Origin: Bathymodiolus brooksi
Taxonomy: Eukaryota; Mollusca; Bivalvia; Mytilida; Modiolidae
Assembly (NCBI GenBank): GCA_963680875.1
Contig: OY804589.1
Span: 18,248,413-18,312,412, forward strand
Reading direction: 5' to 3'
DNA length: 64,000 nt
In this document: positions 27,275-40,100 of the stretch, piece by piece
Layout of the letters: every line of letters begins with the position of its first letter
Numbering within the stretch: position 1 is the stretch's first letter
Notes under the pieces: generated by a model
Database searches by the model: none
Seen by the model: only the letters and a program-made list of their open reading frames with translations
Told to the model about the DNA's origin: nothing
Translations under genes and position numbers: made by a program

Positions 27275-30200
27275 TAGTTAAAGCACTTACCTGAAGTGGG
27301 AGTTCTAGTAGTTAAAGCTCTTACCTGACCTGGGAGTTCTAGTAGTTAAAGCTCTTACCTGACCTGGGAGTTCTAGTAGTTAAAGTTCTTACCTGACCTG
27401 GGAGTTCTAGTAGTTAAAGCTCTTACCTGATAAGGGAGTTCTAGTAGTTAAAGCTCTTACCTGACCTGGGAATTCTAGTAGTTAACGCTCTTACCTGACC
27501 TGGGAGTTCTAGTAGTTAAAGCTCTTACCTGACCTGGGAATTCTAGTAGTTAAATCTCTTATCTGACTTGGGAGTTCTAGTAGTTAAAGCTCTTACCCGA
27601 CCTGGGAGTTCTAGTAGTTAAAGCTCTTACCCGACCTGGGAGTTCTAGTAGTTAGAACTCTTACCCGACCTGGGAGTTCTAGTAGTTAAAGCTCTTACCT
27701 GACTTGGTAATTCTAGTAATTAAAGCTCTTACCCGAACTGGGAGTTCTAGTAGTTAAAGCTCTTACCCGACCTTGGAGTTCTAGTAGTTAAAGCTCTTAC
27801 CTGACCTGGGAGTTCTAGTAGTTAAAGCACTTACCCGACCTGGGAGTTTTAGTAGTTAATGCTCTTACCTGACCTGGGAGTTCTAGTAGTTAAAGCTCTT
27901 ACCCAACCTGGGAGATCTAGTAGTTAAAGCTCTTACCTGACCTGGTAGTTCTAGTAGTTAAAGCTCTTACCTGACCTGGGAGTTCTAGTAGTTAAAGCTC
28001 TTACCCGACCTTGGAGTTCTAGTAGTTAAAGCTCTTACCTGACCTGGGAGTTCTAGTAGTTAAAGCTCTTTTCTGACCTCGGAGTTCTAGTAGTTAAAGC
28101 TCTTACCTGACCTGGGAGTTCTAGTAGTTAAAGCTCTTACCCAACCTGGGAGTTCTAGTAGTTAAAGCTCTTACCTGACCCGTGAGGTCTAGTAGTTAGA
28201 GCTCTTATCCGACCTGGGAGTTCTAGTAGTTAAAGCTCTTACCCGACCCGGAGTTTTAGTAGTTAAAGCTCTTACCTGACCTGGGAGTTCTAGTAGTTAA
28301 AGCACTTACCCGACCTGGGAGTTTTAGTAGTTAATGCTCTTACCTGACCTGGGAGTTCTAGTAGTTAAAGCTCTTACCCAACCTGGGAGATCTAGTAGTT
28401 AAAGCTCTTACCTGACCTGGTAGTTCTAGTAGTTAAAGCTCTTACCTGACCTGGGAGTTCTAGTAGTTAAAGCTCTTACCCGACCTTGGAGTTCTAGTAG
28501 TTAAAGCTCTTACCTGACCTGGGAGTTCTAGTAGTTAAAGCTCTTTTCTGACCTCGGAGTTCTAGTAGTTAAAGCTCTTACCTGACCTGGGAGTTCTAGT
28601 AGTTAAAGCTCTTATCCGACTTGGGAGTTCTAGTAGTTAAAGCTCTTACCTGACCTGGGAGTTCTAGTAGTTAAAGCGCTTACCTGACATGGGAGTTCTA
28701 GTAGTTAAAGCTCTTACCTGAAGTGGGAGTTCTAGTAGTTAAAGCTCTTACCCGACCTGGGAGTTCTAGTAGTTAAAGCTCTTACCTGAACTGGGAGTTC
28801 TAGTAGTTAAAGCTATTACATGACCTGGGAGTTCTAGTAGGTAAAGCTCTTACCTGACCTGGGAGTTCTAGTAGTTAAAGCTCTTATCCGACTTGGGAGT
28901 TCTAGTAGTTAAAGCCTTACCTGACCTGGGAGTTCTAGTAGTTAAAGCGCTTACCTGACCTGGGAGTTCTAGTAGTTAAAGCTCTTACCTGACCTGGGAG
29001 TTCTAGAAGTTAAAGCACTTACCTGAAGTGGGAGTTCTAGTAGTTAAAGCTCTTACCTGACCTGGGAGTTCTAGTAGTTAAAGCTCTTACCTGACCAGGG
29101 AGTTCTAGTAGTTAAAGTTCTTACCTGACCTGGGAGTTCTAGTAGTTAAAGCTCTCACCCGACCTGGGAGTTCTAATAGTTAAAGCTCTTACCCGACCTG
29201 GGAGTTCTAGTAGTTAGAACTCTTACCCGACCTGGGAGTTCTAGTAGTTAAAGCTCTTACCTGACTTGGTAGTTCTAGTAGTTAAAGCTCTTACCCGACC
29301 TGGGAGTTCTAGTAGTTAAAGCTCTTACCCGACCTGGGAGTTCTAGTAGTTAAAGCTCTTACCTGACCTGGGAGTTCTAGTAGTTAAAGCACTTACCCGA
29401 CCTGGGAGTTCTAGTAGTTAATGCTCTTACCTGACCTGGGAGTTCTAGTAGTTAAAGGTCTTACCTGACCTGGGAGTTCTAGTAGTTAAAGCTCTTACCC
29501 AACCTGGGAGTTGTAGTAGTTAAAGCTCTTACCTGACCTGGTAGTTCTAGTAGTTAAAGCTCTTACCTGACCTGGGAGATCTAGTAGTTAAAGCTCTTAC
29601 CCGACCTGGGAGTTCTAGTAGTTAAAGCTCTTACCTGACCTGGGAGTTCTAGTAGTTAAAGCTCTTATCTGACCTCGGAGTTCTAGTAGTTAAAGGTCTT
29701 ACCTGACCTGGGAGTTCTAGTAGTTAAAGCTCTTACCCAACCTGGGAGTTCTAGTAGTTAAAGCTCTTACCCGACCGGGGAGTTCTAGTAGTTAAAGCTC
29801 TTACATGACCTGGGAGTTCTAGTAATTAAAGCTCTTACCTGACCTGGGAGTTCTAGTAGTTAAAGCTCTTACCTGACCTGGGAGTTCTAGTAGTTAAAGC
29901 TCTTACCTGACCTGGGAGTTCTAGTAGTTAAAGCTCTTACCCAACCTGGGAGTTGTAGTAGTTAAAGCTCTTACCTGACCTGGTAGTTCTAGTAGTTAAA
30001 GCTCTTACCTGACCTGGGAGATCTAGTAGTTAAAGCTCTTACCCGACCTGGGAGTTCTAGTAGTTAAAGCTCTTACCTGACCTGGGAGTTCTAGTAGTTA
30101 AAGCTCTTATCTGACCTCGGAGTTCTAGTAGTTAAAGGTCTTACCTGACCTGGGAGTTCTAGTAGTTAAAGCTCTTACCCAACCTGGGAGTTCTAGTAGT

Positions 30201-32825
30201 TAAAGCACTTACCTGAAGTGGGAGTTCTAGTAGTTAAAGCTCTTACCTGACCTGGGAGTTCTAGTAGTTAAAGCTCTTACCTGACCTGGGAGTTCTAGTA
30301 GTTAAAGTTCTTACCTGACCTGGGAGTTCTAGTAGTTAAAGCTCTTACCTGATAAGGGAGTTCTAGTAGTTAAAGCTCTTACCTGACCTGGGAATTCTAG
30401 TAGTTAACGCTCTTACCTGACCTGGGAGTTCTAGTAGTTAAAGCTCTTACCTGACCTGGGAATTCTAGTAGTTAAATCTCTTATCTGACTTGGGAGTTCT
30501 AGTAGTTAAAGCTCTTACCCGACCTGGGAGTTCTAGTAGTTAAAGCTCTTACCCGACCTGGGAGTTCTAGTAGTTAGAACTCTTACCCGACCTGGGAGTT
30601 CTAGTAGTTAAAGCTCTTACCTGACTTGGTAATTCTAGTAATTAAAGCTCTTACCCGAACTGGGAGTTCTAGTAGTTAAAGCTCTTACCCGACCTTGGAG
30701 TTCTAGTAGTTAAAGCTCTTACCTGACCTGGGAGTTCTAGTAGTTAAAGCACTTACCCGACCTGGGAGTTTTAGTAGTTAATGCTCTTACCTGACCTGGG
30801 AGTTCTAGTAGTTAAAGCTCTTACCCAACCTGGGAGATCTAGTAGTTAAAGCTCTTACCTGACCTGGTAGTTCTAGTAGTTAAAGCTCTTACCTGACCTG
30901 GGAGTTCTAGTAGTTAAAGCTCTTACCCGACCTTGGAGTTCTAGTAGTTAAAGCTCTTACCTGACCTGGGAGTTCTAGTAGTTAAAGCTCTTTTCTGACC
31001 TCGGAGTTCTAGTAGTTAAAGCTCTTACCTGACCTGGGAGTTCTAGTAGTTAAAGCTCTTACCCAACCTGGGAGTTCTAGTAGTTAAAGCTCTTACCTGA
31101 CCCGTGAGGTCTAGTAGTTAGAGCTCTTATCCGACCTGGGAGTTCTAGTAGTTAAAGCTCTTACCCGACCCGGAGTTTTAGTAGTTAAAGCTCTTACCTG
31201 ACCTGGGAGTTCTAGTAGTTAAAGCACTTACCCGACCTGGGAGTTTTAGTAGTTAATGCTCTTACCTGACCTGGGAGTTCTAGTAGTTAAAGCTCTTACC
31301 CAACCTGGGAGATCTAGTAGTTAAAGCTCTTACCTGACCTGGTAGTTCTAGTAGTTAAAGCTCTTACCTGACCTGGGAGTTCTAGTAGTTAAAGCTCTTA
31401 CCCGACCTTGGAGTTCTAGTAGTTAAAGCTCTTACCTGACCTGGGAGTTCTAGTAGTTAAAGCTCTTTTCTGACCTCGGAGTTCTAGTAGTTAAAGCTCT
31501 TACCTGACCTGGGAGTTCTAGTAGTTAAAGCTCTTATCCGACTTGGGAGTTCTAGTAGTTAAAGCTCTTACCTGACCTGGGAGTTCTAGTAGTTAAAGCG
31601 CTTACCTGACCTGGGAGTTCTAGTAGTTAAAGCTCTTACCTGAAGTGGGAGTTCTAGTAGTTAAAGCTCTTACCCGACCTGGGAGTTCTAGTAGTTAAAG
31701 CTCTTACCTGAACTGGGAGTTCTAGTAGTTAAAGCTATTACATGACCTGGGAGTTCTAGTAGGTAAAGCTCTTACCTGACCTGGGAGTTCTAGTAGTTAA
31801 AGCTCTTATCCGACTTGGGAGTTCTAGTAGTTAAAGCCTTACCTGAACTGGGAGTTCTAGTAGTTAAAGCGCTTACCTGACCTGGGAGTTCTAGTAGTTA
31901 AAGCTCTTACCTGACCTGGGAGTTCTAGAAGTTAAAGCACTTACCTGAAGTGGGAGTTCTAGTAGTTAAAGCTCTTACCTGACCTGGGAGTTCTAGTAGT
32001 TAAAGCTCTTACCTGACCAGGGAGTTCTAGTAGTTAAAGTTCTTACCTGACCTGGGAGTTCTAGTAGTTAAAGCTCTCACCCGACCTGGGAGTTCTAATA
32101 GTTAAAGCTCTTACCCGACCTGGGAGTTCTAGTAGTTAGAACTCTTACCCGACCTGGGAGTTCTAGTAGTTAAAGCTCTTACCTGACTTGGTAGTTCTAG
32201 TAGTTAAAGCTCTTACCCGACCTGGGAGTTCTAGTAGTTAAAGCTCTTACCCGACCTGGGAGTTCTAGTAGTTAAAGCTCTTACCTGACCTGGGAGTTCT
32301 AGTAGTTAAAGCACTTACCCGACCTGGGAGTTCTAGTAGTTAATGCTCTTACCTGACCTGGGAGTTCTAGTAGTTAAAGGTCTTACCTGACCTGGGAGTT
32401 CTAGTAGTTAAAGCTCTTACCCAACCTGGGAGTTGTAGTAGTTAAAGCTCTTACCTGACCTGGTAGTTCTAGTAGTTAAAGCTCTTACCTGACCTGGGAG
32501 ATCTAGTAGTTAAAGCTCTTACCCGACCTGGGAGTTCTAGTAGTTAAAGCTCTTACCTGACCTGGGAGTTCTAGTAGTTAAAGCTCTTATCTGACCTCGG
32601 AGTTCTAGTAGTTAAAGGTCTTACCTGACCTGGGAGTTCTAGTAGTTAAAGCTCTTACCCAACCTGGGAGTTCTAGTAGTTAAAGCTCTTACCCGACCGG
32701 GGAGTTCTAGTAGTTAAAGCTCTTACATGACCTGGGAGTTCTAGTAATTAAAGCTCTTACCTGACCTGGGGGTTCTAGTAGTTAAAGCTCTTACCTGACC
32801 TGGGAGTTCTAGTAGTTAAAGCTCT
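27275..32825. repeat. 2.92-kb tandem duplication inside the satellite
   Basis: Markers aagcacttacctgaag (27,281/30,203), gataaggg (27,429/30,351), gacttggtaa (27,701/30,623) and ccgaccgggg (29,771/32,693) are all offset by exactly 2,922 bp. The two copies are adjacent, spanning roughly 27,275-29,900 and 30,197-32,825. Their near-identity points to a recent event. Confidence 0.85.
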
Positions 32826-33140
32826 TACCTGACCTGGGAGTTCTAGTAGTTAAAACTCTTATCTGACCTGGGAGTTCTAGTAGTTAAAGCTCTTACCTGA
32901 CCTGGGAGTTCTAGTAGTTAAACTCTTACCTGACCTGGGAGTTCTAGTAGTTAAAGTTCTTACCTGACCTGGGAGTTCTAGTAGTTAAAGCTCTTACCTG
33001 ACCTGGGAGTTCTAGTAGTTTAAGGTCTTACCCGACCTGGCAGTTCTAGTAGTTGAAGCTCTTACCTGACCTGAGAGTTCTAGTAGTTAAAGCTCTTACC
33101 TGACTTGGGAGTTCTAGTAGTTAGAGCTCTTACCTGACCT

Positions 33141-33595
33141 GGGAGTTCGGTTGGTTAAAGCTTTCACCTAACCTGGGATTTCGGATAGACAAATGTGATA
33201 CTTGATCTGGGAGTTCGAAAAGTCAAAGCTGTTATCCGACATGGGAGTCCGGGAAGTCAAAGCTTTTCCCTGACCTAGGATTTCAGGAAGTCAAAGCTTT
33301 TACCTGACATGGGAGTTCGTGTAGTCAAAGCTTTTACCTGACCTAGGAGTTCAGGTCAAAATTTTTACCTGATCTGGGAGTTCGGATAGTGAAAGCTTTT
33401 GAACGACATGGGAGTTCGGGTAGTCAAAGCTTTTACCTGACCTAGGAGTTCGGGTAGTCAAAGCTTCTACCTGACATGGGAGTTCGGGCAGTCAAACCTT
33501 CACCTGACATGGGAATTCGGGATGGCAAAATCTCTTACTTGACCAGGGAGTTCGAGTTGTCATGACCTTAACTGAATTTGGGAATTCTTGTAATC
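33141..33595. repeat. Diverged edge of the 34-bp satellite
   Basis: Units continue but are strongly diverged: gggagttcgggtagtcaaag and cttttacctgacctagg replace the array consensus, with irregular spacing. The last recognisable unit is near 33,590. Edge decay is expected where unequal exchange no longer homogenises copies. Confidence 0.85.
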
Positions 33596-33646
33596 CTAGA
33601 CTGTAGGTATGTCTGGCCTGCGATATTGTATTACCGGACGTTGAAT

Positions 33647-34161
33647 AATAATAAATGATATAATGTATTCATGTTTATCTTCTATTTATAGATAATAATA
33701 AATGATATAATGTATTCATATTTGTCTTCTATATATAGATAATAATGAAAGATATAATGTATTCATGTTTGTCTTCTATATATAGACAATAATAAATGAT
33801 AGAATATATTCATGTTTGTCTTCTATATATAGACAATAATAAATGATATAATATATTCATGTTTGTCTTCTATATATATACAATAATAAATGATATAATG
33901 CATTCATGTTTGTCTTCTATATATAGACAATAATAAATGATATAATATATTCATGTTTGTCGTCTATATATAGACAATAATAAATGATATAATGTATTCA
34001 TGCTTGTCTTCTATATATATACAATAATAAATGATATAATGCATTCATGTTTGTCTTCTATATATATACAATAATAAATGATATAATGCATTCATGTTTG
34101 TCTTCTATATATAGACAATAATAAATGATATAATATATTCATGTTTGTCTTCTATATATAG
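33647..34161. repeat. 47-bp minisatellite, 11 copies
   Basis: Unit starts include 33,647, 33,694, 33,788 and 33,835, spaced by multiples of 47 bp. The core is gtttgtcttctatatatag, followed by an aataataaatgatataatg segment. Copies differ by one to four substitutions. The array is AT-rich, has no coding signature, and abuts the 3' end of the minus-strand gene. Confidence 0.95.
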
Positions 34162-34184
34162 GTAATTTATACATGTAGTAGTAT

Positions 34185-34190
34185 TTTATT
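34185..34190 (-). terminator. Poly(A) signal for the minus-strand ankyrin gene
   Basis: The + strand tttatt reads AATAAA on the minus strand. It lies 57 bp past the TAA stop of the death-domain-like exon. Expected cleavage 10-30 bases further would fall close to the edge of the 47-bp minisatellite. This supports 34,248 as the natural end of the coding region. Confidence 0.55.
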
Positions 34191-37100
34191 GTATTAAGTT
34201 CTCTTTACAAGCAAACAATGTTTCAGTGGAAAAATGAGAATTTGAATTTAATCAAACAATGTATTTTCAATTATTTGGATATGTTTTCCAATGTTACCAA
34301 AGGCTCTTCCAATATCTCTTAATGTTGGCCTTACATTATATTTATAGCAGTTCTGTTTCCAAGCTTTCAGTATATCACAATTTAACCGTACTAAAACTCT
34401 CTCTGATTGTCTGTATTTAATCTTTTCACAGTCTTGGAATGTCATATCAACCTCCAGAAGGAACTGTAATGACTGCCGTCCAACAAAAGGTGCCAGTTTA
34501 TCAATAAATTTGTCTGTCAACACAAAATCTCATTTTTCTGGTTCCAAATCTAAAATTACAAAACATAAACAAAATATAAACAGTTTAATTTAAAGATGTC
34601 GTATGTAAAAATAGTTTTCAATTAATTAATGATGCAGTAATTAGCTTTATATACCCCAATACCCATGGTAGCTGTCATGGTCATTGCTGTATGATAGTAG
34701 TGTTTACTTCTACCTATGATGGCTGTAATGGTCATGATTGTATGATAGTAGGATTTATTTCTTCCTATGGTAGCTGTCATGGTCGTGATTGAATGATAGT
34801 CAGCTTTACTTCTACCTATGGTAGCTGTCATGATTGTATGATAGTAGCATTCACTTCTATCTATGGTGGCTGTCATGGTCATGATTGTATCATAGTAGTG
34901 TGTATTACTATCTATGGTAGATGTCATGGTCATGATTGTATGAAAGTAGGATTTACTTCTTCCTATGGTAGTTGTCATGGTCATGATTGCATGTTAGTCA
35001 GATTTACTTCTACCTATGGTAGCTGTCATGATTGTATGATAGTAGTGTTTACTTCTACTTATGGTAGATGTCATGGTCATGATTGTATCATAGTAGTGTT
35101 TATTGCTATTTATGATGGCTGTCATGGTCATGATTGTATCAAAGTAGTGTTTACTTCTACCTATGGTGGATGTCATGGTCATGATTGTATCATAGTAGTG
35201 TTTATTGCTACCTATGATGGCTGTCATGGTCATGATTGTATGAAAATTTGATTTACTTCTTGCTACGGTAGCTGTCATGGTCATGATTGCATGATAGTCA
35301 GATTTACTTCTTCTTATGGTAGCTGTCATGGTCATGATTGCATGATAGTCAGATTTACTTCTACCTATGGTAGCTGTCATGATTGTATGGTAGTGCCATT
35401 CACTTCTATCTATGGTAGATGTCATGGTCGTGATTGTATCATAGTAGTGTTTATTGCCATCTATGGTGGCTGTCATGGTCATGATTGTATCATAGTAAGA
35501 TTTACTTCTACCTATGGTGGCTGTCATGGTCGTATGAGTGAATGGGTGAGTGAATGATTGTTGTTTAACGCCAACTCAGCAATGTTCAGCTATATCATGG
35601 CGAGAACAAGTTAATTTTCAATGAGATGGTGATGAGATCAGCTTTGTTCTAGACCAACACGCCGAGTTGGATTTTTATAGTGCTAGCTCACTGAAACAAC
35701 AGTCCGTGGATAGACATGTCGCCCCACTCGGACACATTATAATGATTCCGAGCCAGCTAAGTCTTTGCTCTTACTCCGTAATGCTGCGTGCTTACAAATT
35801 GTGGTTTGGTATGCTCTGTATATGTATTTTACTGATATGGTATAATTGTTGTAACAGCGGACATGTTGGCTGGTTAGTCAGATATGCAGATATAATTTTG
35901 AAATTACATCAAATATACTCTAAGGACACCTCATGCCAGGTGTTTTCAAATTAGCAGTTGTTTCAGGAGAGAAAATTATTCAAAAAGGTTTACGGAGGGA
36001 CAGACGCTGAACAACAAACGCCAAGTGATTAAAATGGGAATTTCTGAAAAATACAATGAAGCTTACCTTAATGAGTTGCTTAATGTCTCTGTTTGCCAGG
36101 TCATATGGAGTATGTCCCTGTAAATACACAAACAAGAACTTAGGAACTTGTATTTGATAAAATGTCTGTTTTATCTTTACAGTTGATGTTTAGTGTAGAA
36201 ATATGAATAATAATTACAGTTTATTGGCAAATGAATAAAAAAGAAGAACATGAGAGGAATTTAAAGGAATAAAAGAGCTCCATTCTATCTTCACCTGGGC
36301 ATGGTGGTAAAGAAAATCAGTGTGGAAAAATCTCAAAACAGCTGGTGACGGAAAATTGAGCATGGAAATTAAAAATGTGCCTTTTGTCAATTCAGTAACA
36401 TTTTTTTAGAATTCAACCAATCAGAAACAATAATTGCCTGTGTCTGCCATGTTTGTTAACAGATCGGGACGAAAAGTGCAGTCATTATAGAAGACCTTCC
36501 ATAGATGATTCTTACCAAGTTTCGGTTCATTTGGCTGAGGTGTTTCAGAGGGGAAGATTAAAATGAAAAAAGTTAACAGATGCCAAGTGATCAAAGCCAT
36601 CAAAATTGGAAGAAAAAGAAAAATTCTATATAACTTCCAAATACGCAAATATTGAAATATTCCCTTTCTGTGCCCCTTTAAAAAATTGTAATAGTTTGAT
36701 AATAACACTGTATATTTTCTTAAAGTGGTTTTCAGAAGGACTTCCTTAAAAAACAAACCAAAATCTTATGAAAAATAAACTCTCCATGTACAAATAACTA
36801 AGTGAAGTCCCTTTTTGCACCTTAAGGCCTGTTGTTGAAAGGGATCAAGTTACAATACCCCAAATCAATACCTATCTTTATTGTGTTCAAATTTCCGTCA
36901 ACTAGAACAACCGTCACATAGAAACTTTTCCTTTTACAGATGGACGACAATAATATAACATATTATGATCACAACATTTGTTTTCCAATCCTATAAAAAT
37001 ATTTTCCACATATGCAGAGATGCTTGCTACTCACCTAGATGAGCCCTGGACTCAAGATGTTCAGTTGAGACTCACTAAAATTTTCAGAAGTGTCCTTTGG

Positions 37101-40100
37101 AATCGTGTGGTGGTCATTTTGGGTCTCTGATTGACCCAAAAAAATTGAATTTTATAAAGCACAAATATTTTAGTGCAATGGATTAGTGGTCTCAGATATA
37201 AGAATAATTTAAAAAAAAAACATTTCCTCAGTGGGTCACATTATAAATGTGTGCTGTGGTGGCATCCATCTTTAATATCCGATCGGCACACACATATGTT
37301 ATTGAACAGAACCATCCCATGATTATATAGGCATGCCCAACTTTGGTTTAATTAAATTTATTATTTCAGATAAAATGTTATTGTTTGATTTTCCCATAGG
37401 TTGTTACATGTATGTTAAAGCAATGCCATGTTGTGAAGACCACCTTTGAGTTCCGATAAAAAAAATACGCACACACCTTGTAAAGAACCACGACAGGAAT
37501 ATTCCATCTAACCATATTTCTTGTTTTTGATTTTTTTTCTCATTTTCTCATATAGTCCTTTGTTAGAATGTTTTCGTGTGAATCCAATACATGATGTTTT
37601 GTACTCAATACAACAGTATGATCGTGTGATAGAGTTTGTCAGTGACTTGCGGCAGATCAGTGATTTTCTCCAGGTACTACTGTTTCCTCTACCCTAATCA
37701 TGATTGCCACGATATAACTGACATATTGTGGAAAGTGACTTTATACACCATAACCCTAATTGTATGCTTATATATATATATATATTTTTTTTTGGGGGGG
37801 GGGGGGGTATGTATCTTATTACAGTGCTTGAACAATTGAAAAAAACTCATGATTAAACATGTATGAATTATTATATTCATTGGATACAGTTAGGTTTCTC
37901 AACTAGAAACACTTTATATTCAATAGCTTGTAATTCGTTCACTTATAAAGATGCTCTCTACAGTAGTAAATTAATCGATCTGTCCATTTGGTTTTGGTAT
38001 CAGTGTTGTATTTTACACAGCGTTAGTTAATATTGACGTTAATTTCTTTTAACAATACAATTTAATGAAATCATTCACTGATCACAGCCTTAATCATCGT
38101 TAACTTTAACGATACGCTTGAGCAAGTGTACCCAGAAAGCATAATTGTCGCTAGTAATGAATCAACAAAAATGTTGAGGACTATGTTCAGCTTAATTCCA
38201 ATTGAGACAATGGTTTGTGAGTAATAGATTGAAATATTAATAGATTATAGACAACTCTGATGATGATAAATTCAATGTGTGGACAGTACCCTTTGGTCCA
38301 TTGTTTTGTTGAAGATATACATAAATTTTCTTAACCACGAGATGAAAACAATCCTTTTGCGGATCTTAATTAACATTGTTTTTTTTTATTCAATTAACTC
38401 TCACGATTAAACCGACAAAACCCTACATAACGTATCTGATATTTAGTTATTTTCCATTTTGGAAGATATGCAACATTCGTTTTCTAGACCCTGACATGAG
38501 AAAAAAACGGAACAATTTCTCGGTAAATAACATATATTGTGTGGTCAAATCTTCACAAACAACAAAACTCTATATTACAAAAGTATTTTATATACAATTC
38601 AATTGACATCCTCACATAAAACATCATTCGTTGTAACAAATCTTTTTAAAATTAACATTTTCTGATTCAGTCAAAACACACAAATAAAACTAGGCCCTAC
38701 ACGACGTGTTTGATAATCTATTTTCTTCATTTTAGATGACATTCCTCATTCGTCACTTGAACGGTTTAATATTTGATTGTCTTAGTTTTACTGAGGGCTT
38801 CATTACCTGTTTGTCCAATGTGGATAGTGAGGCCCCTGCCTCCAGTAACACCTCTGTCACATCTTTGTGGCCCTTAAGTGCTGCCCAGTGTAGCGGTGTC
38901 TCACCCTAAGACAATGAATATAAAACATTATCTTAGCACAGATCATTTTGTCATCAAATCTTCACAAACAACACAACTGTATATTACAAAAGTAATTTAT
39001 AAGCATTTCAGTTGTCATCATCACATACAATAATCATTTTTTGTAACAAATATTTTCAAAATTAACATTTTCTGGTTCAGTTCAATCACACGATTAAAGC
39101 AAGACCTTACACTACGTGTCTGCTATTCCAATTTTCTTCATTTTAGATGACATTCTTCATTCCTCACTTGAAGGGTTTAATGTTTGATTGTCTTAGAATT
39201 ACTGCGTGTTTAATTACCTGTTTTCCCACTGTGGAGAGTGAGGCTCCTGCCTCCAGTAGCACCTCTGTCACATCTTTGTGGCCCTTCCTTGCTGCCCAGT
39301 GCAGAGGTGTCTCACCCTAAAACAATAAATATTAAACAATATCTTAGCACAGATAATTTCTCAGTAAATAACAAACATGTTTGTAATCAAATTTTCACAA
39401 ACATCATAACTTTATATTACAAAAGTATTGTATTAGCATTTCAGTTGTCATCATCACATAAATTAATAATTTTTTGTAACAAATATTTTCAAAATTAATA
39501 CTTTCTGATTCAGTTCAATCACACGATTAATACAAGATCTTACCGAACGTGTCTGATATGTTATTTTCTTCATTTTAGATGAGATTCCTCATTTGTCACT
39601 AAAAGGGTTTAATATTTGATTGTCTTAGTTTTACGGAGGCATTAATTACCTGTGTGTCCACTTTGGACAATGAGGCCCCTGCCTCCAGTAACACCTCTGC
39701 CACATCTTTGCTACCCCCCAATGCTGCCATGTGTAGAGGTGTCCTTTCCTAAAACAATAAATATAAAACACTATTTAAACAAACAATTTCTCTGTCAATA
39801 ACAGACATTGTGTCATCACATCTTCACAATTAACACAACTTTATATTACAAAGTATTTTTTAAACAATTCAGTGGTCATCATCACATAAAAAAAATTTTT
39901 TGTAACAAATCTTTTAAAATTAACATTTTCTGATTCAGTTCAATCACACGATTAAAGCAAGACCGTACACGGCGTGTCTGATATTCCAATTTTCTTCATT
40001 TTAGATGACATTACTCATTCATCACTTGAACGGTTTAATGTTTGATATTCTTAGTTTTACTGAGGGTTTAGTTACCTGTTTATCCACTGTGGATAGTGAG

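Larger units (their letters stand above)
1..33140. repeat. 34-bp satellite array, about 975 copies
   Basis: A continuous head-to-tail array with a 34-bp unit; the first two units begin at 1 and 35. The conserved core on the + strand is ctcttacctgacctgggag, followed by a ttctagtagttaaag-like linker. Units differ by scattered substitutions (acctg/acccg, gacctgg/gaactgg, agctc/aggtc) and a few 1-bp indels giving 33- or 35-bp units, e.g. the extra a near 3,100. The linker carries tag and taa triplets and 34 is not a multiple of 3, so no long ORF exists on either strand. The array continues beyond the left edge. No centromere or telomere identity can be assigned from sequence alone. Confidence 0.98.

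Noticed and set aside
1..33140. CRISPR-like or telomeric array
   Set aside because: There are no unique spacers, the 34-bp units are contiguous, and the unit is not a telomere motif.
34622..35557. Frames of 88-177 residues on both strands
   Set aside because: They are produced by the 51-bp period of the minisatellite; both strands are open and neither has splice or start context.
36421..36756. 111-residue minus-strand frame
   Set aside because: It overlaps sequence resembling a dispersed repeat, and the protein has no recognisable domain.
37034..37073. 40-bp minus-strand segment flanked by ttttag and gtgagt
   Set aside because: Good splice sites, but every usable frame contains a stop, and A1 already joins the cap exon in phase 0.
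37794..37807. G14 run as a functional quadruplex
   Set aside because: A homopolymer next to TA and T runs is best explained as slippage; nothing else supports function.
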